A stretch of DNA of 64,000 nucleotides from Paulinella micropora (GCA_009731375.1 BJOX01000202.1:134439-198438); one strand, 5' to 3'. Positions 31,446 to 44,439 are shown, counted from the stretch's first letter. The notes: generated by a model from the letters alone, not told the origin. Made by a program: numbers and translations.

Positions 31446-34400
31446 ACTACTATTACTATTACTATTACTGCTATTACTACTACTAGTACTACTACTACTG
31501 CTACTACTACTACTAATAATAATAATAATGATAATAACAATAATACTGCTTCTACTTCTACCCACTATATCTACTATATCTACTTTTATTTCTACTTCTT
31601 CCTACTATATCTATCCTACTACTACTACTACAACTACTACTACTACTACTACTTGGCCCTTTTCCAGTTTGTCCTTAGTGGTGTGACGGTGACGGACTAT
31701 CCTCCTCCTCCAGCTCATACTTCTTCCTCCCTTAGACACTACTCCTTTTCTCACACACGACCCACTGTCAGTTTGAGCGCTACCGGAGCGGTATGGGAGC
31801 GGTATGGAACTGTGTGGGGACGGGTTGTGACCGGTTCTTTACATGCAAGATCCAGTTGTTTTACGTATTAAAACCAACGAAAACATGGTGCCGATCACAC
31901 CGCTCTCGGCCAGTTCCGCTGTCGATCTACTATGATCAGGATTTATTGATTTTCAATCGGAAACTAAAAGAAAAAAGAAAAAAGTCTTGGTCAGTACGAG
32001 CTCAGTTGCGAATGAAAGTTCATGACATCAGTGAAGTCTAACGCGCATGCACACACAAGAAGACACAGCGCACACACACCGTCTGGAGCACACACACACA
32101 CGCACGCACACGCGCGCATATGCACACACACCATACACATACATACATAAATAACTACTTACATATCTACATACATATGCATGCATACATAACATGATAA
32201 ATAACATACAACATGACATACATCACATACATGACATACATACGCGCATGTGCACGCACGCATGCATCATCATCATCCATCATCATTTCATCGATGATCA
32301 TTTCATCATCATTCCATCATCATTCCGTCGGACCGAGCAGCATCAATGATTGAATCACGGCATCATCGCATCATCATTGCATCCCCATCATCGGTGGCCC
32401 GCCATCATCGCGAACCTTCCATCATATAATATTTCCGGAACAAACTAATTCAATTGAATGCCGCCGCGGCCGCCGCGCCCCGGTTGGTCAAGTAGTAGTG
32501 ATTTTCTCACCTTTTTTCCCGGGCCTTTTTATATATTTTCCGATAGGTTCTAAGACCGCCAGTGTTTCAAGAGTCCTTCCCTGTTTCCCCCTTCCTTCAA
32601 GTTTTATTGTTAGGTACCGTAGCATCAGGCTAATAGGTCGGCAGGGGAGTCGGATCATCCGAGAGTCGGTAACAGATATAGTAACTAATATCTCCATGCA
32701 TTAATATTGAAGTTTAAACCTGATTCATGATGCAGTTAGATCAGCCCCGCATCAGAACAATTAATCATAGTATAATATTAAAACCAATCACTCCAGCTTT
32801 GTGGACCGAGCGGGTATATATTAATAATATCTGGCCGGGGCCCGCACAAAGTGGGCCGGTCCGAGCCAGTTGTGTTCAGTTTATCAATACCGAACATTCA
32901 TTTCAGTCTTCAAGAGTCCGGCCGTTTCCATTAGTTATTATACTAACGTGACAATATAAGCATCAAAGCGTTGGACTCGTGACGTTGGACAGTCAAACAG
33001 ACATCAAGTTGGTACGTTGGACAGTCAAACTTGAAGTTGGTATTAAGTCCGAGCTTATGATTTATTTCTGTAAGTGGCAGTATTTTATTGTCATAATTAN
33101 NNNNNNNNNGCTGTTGACATTCAAGACAACAAAAAAATTGATTTTTCTGTTTTGGTTGGAATTTCAGTTTTGGTTGGAATTTTGATTTTGGGTGAAAATT
33201 TGAATTTTTCAAATTAACTGCTATATTCGTCCGCAAAATATCGTAAATTTTCGCGAAATGTTACCGTTAAATTTGAAAATTTGAATTTTTGTCACAAAAA
33301 TGAAAAACTGTCACAAAAATGAAAATCTGACACAAAAATGAAAAACTAATTTTTGTTGTTGTCTTGAATGTCAACAGCAATATTTTATTGTCATAATTAG
33401 GAGTAATCGTTACTGACTACATTAGTTCAAGTCAATTGTGTCCGTTACACTTTTTATCATTGCCAGTTGTGTACTGGACCATAACATTGAGCCTGGTAGC
33501 AGTTACAGTTACTCGCGCACCGTAAGATAGTTTAGCTTGCTGTCTGGTAGTTCAGTTCTGAGTTGATGCATTCGGATTAAAGTGGCTGTGAGCAACCTAG
33601 CTCTTACCAACGGAGTCTTCGAAAGTCAGGCGAACCGCAGTCGTGAGTGACAGCCTGTTTATATAATACTAATCAACTGTTATGAGCCGCTGAGAAAACT
33701 TGATGGTTCATCACAGCTATAAGGAAACTGGAAACAGTTTTTATATATCTCACGCACACCTGCACATATGACAATAAAGTTTACGAAATCAGGGGAACGA
33801 TAGGCTTTTAGGCTTTTATAGTTATGACTACTTTTTGTTTTTTTTTTTTGAAAGTACGTACATTAAACTGGTTTTCAACGATAAATCATGGCAATATGTC
33901 ACACGATACAGTATTAGAACAATTGATACCAATCAACTTGAGGCGGCTTTGTGGACCGAGCGGGTATATCCGAGGCTGCCCCCGCAAACTTTCAAGTGAC
34001 CGTGGGTCCAGTTGACTAGTATTGTTCAGTTTGTCAATACCTACCATTCATTCCAGTCTTCCGTTTCCCGGCGTTAGTAATGGTATCACATGACTAGCTT
34101 GAATCATTGTTTCATTTTTCTGTATATACAGTCACCCGTACGTCACGCACGGGTGAGAGTGGTACAATATATATGTTATCCTTAGACGTCTACTCAAGCT
34201 CCTTCAAAGTTCGGCTTCTTTCCTATGATGATTATTAATATATCATCATAGTACTAGGCTTAGGCGTTATTCCTTTTTCATTTCAGACGTTACCCGGAGT
34301 TACCGTTACCAGGGTAGTTTGATTTGTCATAAGGACTGATAGTACAATTTCCACTTAATTATTTAGTATTACAGCGGACAGTACACTTTGCCACTCTAGT

Positions 34401-34840
34401 GGCAGTATTAACTGAATCAGTCTTAGTAGAAATTTCTAGACAAGTAGTCAGTAACTGGAGACCAGTCATTATAGTTTCCCTCCAGCTTATTTGAAAGTTC
34501 CGTTACGCTTATCTTAGTTTTGCGACGTGCTGTAGTTGTCAGAATTCTCTTTATTAAATTTGCCTTCCCTCCCTTTGGTAACAGCGTGAGACAGGACCGG
34601 TGGACTCTGAAAGGAGTCGGAAAAGGCCTTTTTAATGAGCATGCTGAGTTGCTCAAAGGTTGTGAGCCTTGAGGCCAGCTTCTCACTGAAGCAGACATTA
34701 AGTGTAATACCCATATTAGATGGGAACAATATATAGAGGATACCCCGATTTAAGATACAAGCTAGAAAAATATGCTGAAGGCATTAGTGCCTGGCACGGG
34801 GAATGTGTGAAGCTAGCCTTCGCCAACCCGCAAGAGCAAA
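30903..34840. repeat. 3.9-kb tandem duplication, left copy
   Basis: Starts GATCTCTCTCACACTTTATT in the last 107-bp unit and repeats from 34841. The copies differ by only a handful of substitutions, a shorter (CTA)n tract in the right copy and a MITE in the left copy. Inside: a (CTA)n block (31295-31530), CATC-rich repeats (32250-32400), and a diverged direct repeat around GTGGACCGAGCGGGTATAT (about 32803 and 33952). No gene supported. Confidence 0.9.
33110..33379. mobile_element. MITE-like insertion
   Basis: Perfect 21-bp terminal inverted repeats (33110-33130 and 33359-33379, beginning GCTGTTGACATTCAAGAC) enclose AT-rich sequence with GTCACAAAAATGAAAA repeats. The insertion is absent from the right copy of the duplication, which gives the empty site. 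About 19 bp (TATTTTATTGTCATAATTA) occurs on both sides; a 10-N gap at the left edge prevents an exact target-site call. Confidence 0.75.
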
Positions 34841-35232
34841 GATCTCTCTCACACTTTATTCGATCTTGCCTAGATTTGTATGTATCTCTGCATGTTTAGT
34901 TTAGGTAGTGTTACCAGCTCCCGCAACCCGACGTAATCTCCTTCTCAGCCATACAAATGCAATCCACCGGGGCCCGCCGCTTAATTAAGGCTTGCCTCAT
35001 TCATTCATCAGGTCACAGTCAAGTAATGACAGGGTACATTAAGTCAGATAAAGCCGCACAAAAAGGGAAGAAATAATGAAAAGAAAATTGACAGAGGAAC
35101 TCACTGACTAAATGAGTAACTGATTTGGTATAGTAGCCTGGCTTGCGCAAAATGCAACATGCATCACCTGTGTTGTAATCTTAATTGTAGCTATACATGT
35201 ACATATCTTAGGTTATACTACCACTCCTAGGC

Positions 35233-35274
<42 letters not shown>

Positions 35275-35460
35275 TTACTACTACTACTACTACTACACTA
35301 CTATTACTATTACTGCTATTACTACTACTAGTACTACTACTACTGCTACTACTACTACTACTAATAATAATAATGATAATAACAATAATACTGCTTCTAC
35401 TTCTACCCACTATATCTACTATATCTACTTTTATTTCTACTTCTTCCTACTATATCTATC

Positions 35461-35526
<66 letters not shown>

Positions 35527-38409
35527 GGCCCTTTTCCAGTTTGTCCTTAGTGGTGTGACGGTGACGGACTATCCTCCTCCTCCAGCTCATACTTCTTCCT
35601 CCCTTAGACACTACTCCTTTTCTCACACACGACCCACTGTCAGTTTGAGCGCTACCGGAGCGGTATGGGAGCGGTATGGAACTGTGTGGGGACGGGTTGT
35701 GACCGGTTCTTTACATGCAAGATCCAGTTGTTTTACGTATTAAAACCAACGAAAACATGGTGCCGATCACACCGCTCTCGGCCAGTTCCGCTGTCGATCT
35801 ACTATGATCAGGATTTATTGATTTTCAATCGGAAACTAAAAGAAAAAAGAAAAAAGTCTTGGTCAGTACGAGCTCAGTTGCGAATGAAAGTTCATGACAT
35901 CAGTGAAGTCTAACGCGCATGCACACACAAGAAGACACAGCGCACACACACCGTCTGGAGCACACACACACACGCACGCACACGCGCGCATATGCACACA
36001 CACCATACACATACATACATAAATAACTACTTACATATCTACATACATATGCATGCATACATAACATGATAAATAACATACAACATGACATACATCACAT
36101 ACATGACATACATACGCGCATGTGCACGCACGCATGCATCATCATCATCCATCATCATTTCATCGATGATCATTTCATCATCATTCCATCATCATTCCGT
36201 CGGACCGAGCAGCATCAATGATTGAATCACGGCATCATCGCATCATCATTGCATCCCCATCATCGGTGGCCCGCCATCATCGCGAACCTTCCATCATATA
36301 ATATTTCCGGAACAAACTAATTCAATTGAATGCCGCCGCGGCCGCCGCGCCCCGGTTGGTCAAGTAGTAGTGATTTTCTCACCTTTTTTCCCGGGCCTTT
36401 TTATATATTTTCCGATAGGTTCTAAGACCGCCAGTGTTTCAAGAGTCCTTCCCTGTTTCCCCCTTCCTTCAAGTTTTATTGTTAGGTACCGTAGCATCAG
36501 GCTAATAGGTCGGCAGGGGAGTCGGATCATCCGAGAGTCGGTAACAGATATAGTAACTAATATCTCCATGTATTAATATTGAAGTTTAAACCTGATTCAT
36601 GATGCAGTTAGATCAGCCCCGCATCAGAACAATTAATCATAGTATAATATTAAAACCAATCACTCCAGCTTTGTGGACCGAGCGGGTATATATTAATAAT
36701 ATCTGGCCGGGGCCCGCACAAAGTGGGCCGGTCCGAGCCAGTTGTGTTCAGTTTATCAATACCGAACATTCATTTCAGTCTTCAAGAGTCCGGCCGTTTC
36801 CATTAGTTATTATACTAACGTGACAATATAAGCATCAAAGCGTTGGACTCGTGACGTTGGACAGTCAAACAGGCATCAAGTTGGTACGTTGGACAGTCAA
36901 ACTTGAAGTTGGTATTAAGTCCGAGCTTATGATTTATTTCTGTAAGTGGCAGTATTTTATTGTCATAATTAGGAGTAATCGTTACTGACTACATTAGTTC
37001 AAGTCAATTGTGTCCGTTACACTTTTTATCATTGCCAGTTGTGTACTGGACCATAACATTGAGCCTGGTAGCAGTTACAGTTACTCGCGCACCGTAAGAT
37101 AGTTTAGCTTGCTGTCTGGTAGTTCAGTTCTGAGTTGATGCATTCGGATTAAAGTGGCTGTGAGCAACCTAGCTCTTACCAGCGGAGTCTTCGAAAGTCA
37201 GGCGAACCGCAGTCGTGAGTGACAGCCTGTTTATATAATACTAATCAACTGTTATGAGCCGCTGAGAAAACTTGATGGTTCATCACAGCTATAAGGAAAC
37301 TGGAAACAGTTTTTATATATCTCACGCACACCTGCACATATGACAATAAAGTTTACGAAATCAGGGGAACGATAGGCTTTTAGGCTTTTATAGTTATGAC
37401 TATTTTTTGTTTTTTTTTTTGAAAGTACGTACATTAAACTGGTTTTCAACGATAAATCATGGCAATATGTCACACGATACAGTATTAGAACAATTGATAC
37501 CAATCAACTTGAGGCGGCTTTGTGGACCGAGCGGGTATATCCGAGGCTGCCCCCGCAAACTTTCAAGTGACCGTGGGTCCAGTTGACTAGTATTGTTCAG
37601 TTTGTCAATACCTACCATTCATTCCAGTCTTCCGTTTCCCGGCGTTAGTAATGGTATCACATGACTAGCTTGAATCATTGTTTCATTTTTCTGTATATAC
37701 AGTCACCCGTACGTCACGCACGGGTGAGAGTGGTACAATATATATGTTATCCTTAGACGTCTACTCAAGCTCCTTCAAAGTTCGGCTTCTTTCCTATGAT
37801 GATTATTAATATATCATCATAGTACTAGGCTTAGGCGTTATTCCTTTTTCATTTCAGACGTTACCCGGAGTTACCGTTACCAGGGTAGTTTGATTTGTCA
37901 TAAGGACTGATAGTACAATTTCCACTTAATTATTTAGTATTACAGCGGACAGTACACTTTGCCACTCTAGTGGCAGTATTAACTGAATCAGTCTTAGTAG
38001 AAATTTCTAGACGTAGTCAGTAACTGGAGACCAGTCATTATAGTTTCCCTCCAGCTTATTTGAAAGTTCCGTTACGCTTATCTTTGTTTTGCGACGTGCT
38101 GTAGTTGTCAGAATTCTCTTTATTAAATTTGCCTTCCCTCCCTTTGGTAACAGCGTGAGACAGGACCGGTGGACTCTGAAAGGAGTCGGAAAAGGCCTTT
38201 TTAATGAGCATGCTGAGTTGCTCAAAGGTTGTGAGCCTTGAGGCCAGCTTCTCACTGAAGCAGACATTAAGTGTAATACCCATATTAGATGGGAACAATA
38301 TATAGAGGATACCCCGATTTAAGATACAAGCTAGAAAAATATGCTGAAGGCATTAGTGCCTGGCACGGGGAATGTGTGAAGCTAGCCTTCGCCAACCCGC
38401 AAGAGCAAA
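34841..38409. repeat. 3.6-kb tandem duplication, right copy
   Basis: Second copy of 30903-34840 without the MITE. Its right end (GAGCAAAG) continues into unique sequence at 38410 instead of the GATCTCTC junction, marking the duplication boundary. Confidence 0.9.
38300..38403 (+). CDS. candidate exon at duplication end
   Basis: The frame YRGYPDLRYKLEKYAEGISA and WHGECVKLAFANPQEQR ends near CAAAG/GTTAAA, a possible donor. The same frame is present at the end of the left copy (34736-34840). The amino-acid composition looks coding; product unknown. Confidence 0.35.
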
Positions 38410-38505
38410 GGTTAAATCTCCCTATGACCACGCCGAGGCGATGGATCTTGAGGAAAGGGATTTGCCCGACGAACCGGAGTCAGAAAGCCGAAAGATTGGG
38501 ATAAG

Positions 38506-39315
38506 ATGGATAAGGAGAAGAGGATGAGGTGGAGAGAGAAGCACGCGAAGAAGTTGAAGAGAGAACAAAGAAGACAGACGAAGAGAGCACACTCAATAAG
38601 AGTCAAAGCAGTACAAAAGAAGAAGAAATATTACGAAAAGATGCGTGCTTTGCAGCTTGTGCTTTCTGTTGCCTTTTCGGACACTCTTGTCGTACAATAT
38701 CTAAGGACTAAGACTCCCAACGGCCCAATAGAAATGATAGAGTTAGTCAGGGCCAACTTTGGTTCGGTGGGAGGTGTGAGTAAACATATCAATGCTGAGA
38801 GGTTTGAACACATCTACCCAAAACCAGGGACAAATGTAAACACCTGGTCAAGCTACTACCAAGCCTACAAAAGCGAGGTAGAGAGCTTGCGAACACACCC
38901 CTTTGAAGAGGAAGAGTTAAATCGTAAACTGCTTCAAAGGCTGGCAAAACACCCTGCCTTTGGTAGCGAGTACGAGGCTAACTACTTCAGTCTTCCCGCA
39001 AACCTAAGACCTAAGCATGATGACTTAGTTGAGAGTGCGAGGGATAAGTGGGAGATATGGAAGAAAGGGAAGGGGAGAAGGGAGGAGAACAGAGATGACG
39101 ACGAGAGCAGGAGACGTAGGAAGCAGTGTACTGTCCCGAATTCGGAACGAATTCGGAACAGGGTGACCTTTCCCGAAATTCGGAACAAAGTGAAAACTTG
39201 TTTTCAACACAACTCAGTCAAACCTGCTCCTTTTGACCTCAGACTCAGACTTTCACTAAATTCATCACGATTCAATTCTCCACAAAAAGTTTTCAACCTC
39301 ATTTTCGTGACTTAG
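38506..39315 (+). CDS. hypothetical basic protein, possible gag-like
   Basis: 269 codons from an ATG. Residues 1-50 are Lys/Arg-rich; then a helical segment (ALQLVLSVAFSDTLVVQYLR, IEMIELVRANFG, FEHIYPKPGTNVNTW, LLQRLAKHPAF); then another charged region (KKGKGRREENRDDDESRRRR). Just upstream in another frame lies an acidic stretch (EAMDLEERDLPDEPESES), so a frameshift or intron may separate an acidic N-terminus from this ORF. The order basic tail, helical domain, basic tail would suit a retroelement gag or a DNA-binding protein, but I recognise no family. The last 60 residues cover an inverted GAATTCGGAAC repeat and may not be coding. Confidence 0.4.
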   Translation: MDKEKRMRWREKHAKKLKREQRRQTKRAHSIRVKAVQKKKKYYEKMRALQLVLSVAFSDTLVVQYLRTKTPNGPIEMIELVRANFGSVGGVSKHINAERFEHIYPKPGTNVNTWSSYYQAYKSEVESLRTHPFEEEELNRKLLQRLAKHPAFGSEYEANYFSLPANLRPKHDDLVESARDKWEIWKKGKGRREENRDDDESRRRRKQCTVPNSERIRNRVTFPEIRNKVKTCFQHNSVKPAPFDLRLRLSLNSSRFNSPQKVFNLIFVT

Positions 39316-39670
39316 GTCGAGGTGTGCCCCCTAGGTCGAGGTCAGATTCACCCCTGTTTCCAGTACAGCTCGCCCAGATCTGCTCCTTCCCGCCACAAAC
39401 TTTCGCCACGACTTCTTCCCCACACTTCCCACCACACGTAACACCCACCACGACATCTCCTGACTTAGGTCGAGGTCGGCGCTTAGGTCGAGGCCGCCTG
39501 CACCTTGTTTACAGTACAGCTCGCCCCCAAACTTGCTCCCTCCCGCCCCAAACTTTCACCACGACTTCTTCCCCACACTTCCCACCACACGTTACACCCA
39601 CCACGACATCTCCTGACTTAGGTCGAGGTCGGCGCTTAGGTCGAGGCCGCCTGCACCTTGTTTACAGTCA
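39310..39670. repeat. about 153-bp tandem repeat, 2.3 copies
   Basis: Direct repeats beginning GACTTAGGTCGAGG (39310, 39461, 39616), each with TTTACAGTACAGCTCGCC and a CACCACGACTTCTTCCCC segment. The 153-codon ORF across it arises because the unit is stop-free in one frame. Confidence 0.85.
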
Positions 39671-39751
39671 TAAAGCATTGATTTTTAATGTATGCAATGT
39701 TATCTATTGTTATGCATGTATGAGACTAGGTGAGCCTGACCTGACCCATTC

Positions 39752-39884
39752 ATGTCTGGCGAGTTGGATGCAAACTGTCAAGTGATAATAGATATCATCG
39801 AAGCTTGTTGGGTCCTCGGGACTGAAAGCAAGGATGTGAAAACCATCTGTGGCAATGGCTACAAGGGAACAGGTCCGTGCTCTC

Positions 39885-39941
<57 letters not shown>

Positions 39942-40177
39942 GCTACGGAACCATGCAGGTGGACGGGATGCTACGGAACCAGCTTACACGGCGTTCAGAT
40001 TTGTGGAGGATCAGTGCGACATTCTCAGACACATGCAAGACGACGACAAGGAAAAAACGCTTATGCTCAAAGAGGTCTTATATCTGTACGTACGTACACA
40101 TGTATGTGAATGTGTGTATGCGCGTTGGTGCATATTTCTATGTATGCCTGTATGCATGAATGTACGTGTGCTGTGTG

Positions 40178-40211
<34 letters not shown>

Positions 40212-40364
40212 CATGTGCTGCGTCTGTATGCATGAATGTATGTATGTATGCTGTGTGCTGTGCTGTGCTGTGTGCTGTGCTGTGCTGTGCTGTGTGTGTA
40301 TGTGTATGTGTGTATGTGTATGTGTGTATGTGTGTGTGTGTATGTGTGTGTGTGTGTGTGTGTA

Positions 40365-40397
<33 letters not shown>

Positions 40398-41083
40398 TCG
40401 TGTGTGCATGCCCGACTGTTGCGTCTGTTTACAGGTCATCAAGGCTTACAGTGGCCCTTGCGTGAAATGGGACGAGTGTAACCAAAGATTTATCCGAGCA
40501 CAAGAGCGAGCCAAGGGAGAAAAGCCCGATCCCCAAAAAACAAAAGGAGGAAAGGCGAAAGCGACACAAAAGGAAAATAAAGGGACAACTTATGTCAACG
40601 TTGGCGCGTTACCGGACGTGGGGTTCGTCAAGCATGTAACATTGCCAGCATCGGCGTCATCGTCGGGAACAAGATCGCACACTGGCACTGTGGACTTGTC
40701 TGCCGACATTAACCTTCAAGACGTCCTTTTGTCTTCAGTTTTGCTTTTCGTCGCTTTTCAAAGTCTTTTTGATGGGAAAACGTCTGTCGACGGGTCAGTT
40801 GACCCAAAAAAAATCACCTGCACGAAAACCCTCGAGTCAGTGGTTAAGGTACTGCACCTGCATCTATGTCTCTGCCTGCATACCCACCTGTCTGTCGCTG
40901 CTCAAAAACGCAAACATGTTCTGTCTGTCACAGACTCTCCAGGACGCGGCAGTATTGGACACAGTCTTTTTAAAGTTGCCACAGGCGATCCAAAAGAAAA
41001 ATTGGCTCAAGGACTGGCGAACCAAGGTTGACGCTGCGGTGGCAGCGAAACTGGCGGTCTCTCAAGAAGAAGAGGAAAGTTAG
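39752..41083 (+). CDS. four-exon hypothetical gene
   Basis: Exons 39752-39872, 39959-40074, 40435-40848 and 40934-41083 join in matching phases (1, 0, 0) with GT-AG borders. Introns 1 and 2 consist of (CT)n and (TG)n repeats. The product, about 265 residues, starts MSGELDANCQVIIDIIEACW. Exon 2 gives YTAFRFVEDQCDILRHMQ. Exon 3 gives VIKAYSGPCVKWDECNQRF, a Lys-rich linker and a hydrophobic segment (LSSVLLFVAFQSLF). Exon 4 gives FLKLPQAIQKKNWLKDW and an acidic end EEEES before TAG. I do not recognise the family. Conserved phase and absence of stops across four exons make the gene model fairly solid. Confidence 0.6.
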
Positions 41084-41227
41084 CTACGCGTAAGAACGTT
41101 ATCAATGTGTGTGTTTTTGTGCTGAGTAAATCATGATTAAAAGTGGATATCATGTCTGTGTTTATTTACATATTAACTTCTTGCTATCTCACCTTCCTTG
41201 GGATAGATAATTATTAATACAGAAAGC

Positions 41228-42190
41228 ATGTTGTTGAAAGATATCATTAATACACGCAGACTCTGTGTGCTTGCAAGGCAATACCAACAAGCAAACGAGA
41301 ATGCGCAATCGGAGCTCAGACTTCAACTGTGTATGCTGAAGAGGTATTATTCACCTATGCATATGCCTTTGCGTCTACCCACTGGCACACGTTCATTTTT
41401 ACAGGAATTCTTTGTGTGGGATGGGATGCCACAGTGGCAATTTAATACTTGTGAGAGATGCCAATTGAATGCTCACTGCAGCAGCTTGCAGTGATTGCGG
41501 ATCGGAGCTGCTTGCCGAGGCCAAACAGGGCTGGAAGAAAATAAAGGATTTTGGTAGGGCGCTAAAGCAGGAACGCCTGGTTACTTGCAACCAAAACCTG
41601 TCATTACTCTGCTGCATGCGATCCCGGAATCAACAAGAAGAGAGTGTGTTTTCATAGACCTTGGATGCGGTCCAGGTCATGTCTTATGTCTTGCTCAGTA
41701 TTTCGGTTTCCGCAGTCTGGCGGGGATAGACACATCGGAAGAACACCTTTTAAAATTTGACTGGGGTGTATGTTCTACAGGAAAGTACAGTGCCTATGTA
41801 CAGTTTCAGCGGGATTGTACGGAAGCAGCATGGGTCCCGAATGATTGCGAGGAGCCTTGGGTTATTTATCTTTTCTGGGCCACCTGGGCCCCAATAACCA
41901 AGAAAAAAGTCATTACCTTGATGACGGAAAAGAAGGAACGTATTCGATTCCTCATTGTGGTTGATTACGTGAACATGGACAACGGTCATAGACGTAACAT
42001 ACCTCTTCTACTAGACTGTGGGTTCGTGGTGTACGGCTATAAAACTGATTGCCAACTGGGAGGATCCGGGAGCGGAAATTTTGCGGGTATAGTGTTGTCA
42101 CATGGCAAGGAAGCACAGGGCAGGAAACTTTCGGTTACCAAAAGAAAGCACCGTGACGGCCTAGTCTTTCAACCACGTCAGTCTCCCTAG
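41228..42190 (+). CDS. SAM-dependent methyltransferase-like protein
   Basis: Class I methyltransferase motif I is clear: CVFIDLGCGPGHVLCL followed by FRSLAGIDTSEEHL (acidic residue ending strand beta-2, which binds the ribose of SAM). A later strand, WVIYLFWATWAP, sits where motif IV would be, but no canonical catalytic motif lets me name the substrate. The main exon is 41558-42190, ending in TAG. Upstream pieces (41228-41345, MLLKDIINTRRLCVLARQ; 41404-41550) lie in other frames, so at least one intron precedes: GTATTATTC donor, TTTTTACAG acceptor, and possibly TTTTGGTAG. The C-terminus is basic (SVTKRKHRDG). It might act on a protein, a nucleic acid or a small molecule. Confidence 0.65.
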
Positions 42191-42429
42191 CAAAGGGTCA
42201 TTAGTAACGAAGGAGACACAAATGCTAGTGCTTGTATTGTTGTTATTTTATTAAACGAGTGAATGTAACAGACGCTGCTCCTGCTCGCCTACGCAAACTG
42301 CTGTATATATATATATTAACTAATAGTATGAATAATTTTATGTACTTGTGTTGTAGTGGTTGATGTCCCACAAGAAAAGAAACAAGCTGATGCATGCTTT
42401 GAACGGGAACCCGAAGGTAAAAAAATAAA

Positions 42430-42840
42430 TACATACATATGCGTACTGACATGCATTCATAACATAAATACGTACATACATACACACACGCATACATGCA
42501 TACATAGATACACACATACACACATAAATACGTACATACATACATACCTACACACATGCATACATACATACATGCATACATACAAACATACATAAATAAT
42601 ATACACATACATACACACATGCATGCATACATACATACATACGCACATGCATACATACATACATTGCATACATACAAACATACATAAATAAATACACACA
42701 TACATACACACATGCAGGCATACATACATACATACGCACATGTATACAAACATACATACATACATGGGCATGAGCACACACACACACATACACACATACA
42801 TACATACATACATACATATTGACGTACGTACGTACGTACA
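42430..42840. repeat. (CATA)n microsatellite
   Basis: ACATACAT repeats with a higher-order unit of about 120 bp containing CATGCATACATACATA and AAATA interruptions. Confidence 0.95.
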
Positions 42841-42892
42841 TACCTGCAAGCTGTTAATAATATCTGCGGCAGGACTCCTCTTCCTCTTCCAC

Positions 42893-43916
42893 CAAGAGAA
42901 GAAGCCTAAGATCCCCCTCCTCTTCCACCAAGAGAAGAAGCCTAAGATCCTCCTCCTCTTCCACCAAGAGAAGAAGCCTAAGATCCTCCTCCTCTTCCAC
43001 CGAGAGAAGAAGCCCAAGAAGGAGGGACCAAACGAAGCAAATGAAGGACAAGCAACCGAAGAAGCGGAAGGAGAGGCAAGAAGGACAGAACCTGGTCTTA
43101 GAGGACCAAACGAAGCAAGTGCAGCACAAGAAGGAGAGGCAAGAAGGACAGAACCTGGTCTTAGAGGACCAACCGAAGCAAGTGAAGCACAGCAACCGAA
43201 GAAGCAGAAGAAGGAGAGGCAAGAAGGACAGAACCTGGTCTTAGAGCAACAAGCTGCTGTTGGGAAGCAGGAGGTCCGGGTTGCTGTAGATGTCAAAGCG
43301 CCGGGTGTTGCACATCAACGGGGCTCCGCAGATGTGGCAAGATTTACACCAGAGCAACGCAAACGCTTCTGGAATGCGTGGTTTGAGTTGTCAATGCACC
43401 AGACAACCAGCGACTGGGCAAGCTTAAGGTGGGTAGACCTGGCTGGTGTGGCTTTGTGCTCGCCCAATGACGTGATCGCACACCGTTGTTCTCTACGTAG
43501 GTACCTGCTCCCGATTCCAGGGAATGTTGATCATGCTCTGGCTGGCAGTGAAGCTGACGATTTTCGAATTGCAAGTCCAGGAGACGGCTTTCGATACATC
43601 ACCCTACCTCCCACGGGCGACGACGGCGTGTACCTGCAAAGTCGATACATCCAGACGCTGGCCCCGCTTATGCGAATTTCTGAAAGCGGAGGAAAAGAAG
43701 ATTTAGCAGATCTGTTGGGCAAGGACACTGCTTCGGGTGTCGTGAAGTCAACACAATTTTTCGGCAACTTGTCGGAGCTAGTAGGCGACCAGGAGTTGAC
43801 TAACATTTGCAAGGAGTGTCTTCAAGAGCTTCAAGCTTCTCCTTCTTCTCCTGTTTCTGCTTGGTTGTCTGCTTGTCCATCTTTTCCTTCCTATCCTGCT
43901 TCGTCGTGGCAACCAG
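42893..43916 (+). CDS. hypothetical protein with 12-residue repeats
   Basis: After GCGGCAG the frame starts with four copies of FHQEKKPKILLL-type repeats (36 bp each, 42880-43020), then imperfect repeats EARRTEPGLRGPNEAS. A non-repetitive domain follows: FTPEQRKRFWNAWFELSMHQ, TSDWASLRWVDLAGVALCSP, GVYLQSRYIQTLAPLMRI and ELTNICKECLQELQ. It ends SWQPG at donor GTATAA. The globular part (about 43330-43830) looks coding and contains no repeats; no family is recognised. A frame overlapping further trinucleotide repeats downstream is not part of the gene. Confidence 0.5.
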
Positions 43917-44079
43917 GTATAAATGAGCTGGCTCAGGAAGAAGGATGTGGAGCCTACAGCGGTCAGGAAGCGAGTGTTAAAAACATATGTACTTTTTTGC
44001 ATTTTGCACGCAATCCGTACGCGAATGTTACGTTACCTAGCAGCTCCACCAACATTGTGCTGCCAGTGGCATGCTTCTC

Positions 44080-44335
44080 TCCCACCTCTTCCACCCCCCC
44101 TCCTCCCCCTCCTCTCCCTCCTCTTCCTCCTCTCCCTCCTCTTCCTCATCTTCCTCCTCTTCGTCCTCTTCGTCCTCTTCCTCCTCTTCCTCCTCTTCCT
44201 CCTCTTCCTCCTCTTCCTCCTCTTCCTCCTCTTCCTCCTCTTCCTCCTCTTCCTCCTCTTCCTCCTCTTCCTCCTCTTCCTCCTCTTCCTCCTCTCCCTC
44301 CTCTTCCACCTCTTCCTCCTCTCCCCCCTCTTCTT
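44080..44335. repeat. (CCTCTT)n-type repeat
   Basis: Hexamer-like pyrimidine repeat producing Pro-Leu, Phe-Leu or Arg-Lys frames that are not genes. Confidence 0.95.
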
Positions 44336-44439
44336 CGCACCAGTGCAACACGAGGAAAGGAAGGAAGAGGAGCAGAACAAGAACAACAAGAAGCGACTGC
44401 GGAAGCGGACGATGCAACAAGGTAAAAAAGCTGAGCCTT

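Noticed and set aside
30903-38409. LTR pair of a retrotransposon
   Set aside because: The two copies are directly adjacent with no internal region, no TG...CA ends and no primer-binding site recognised.
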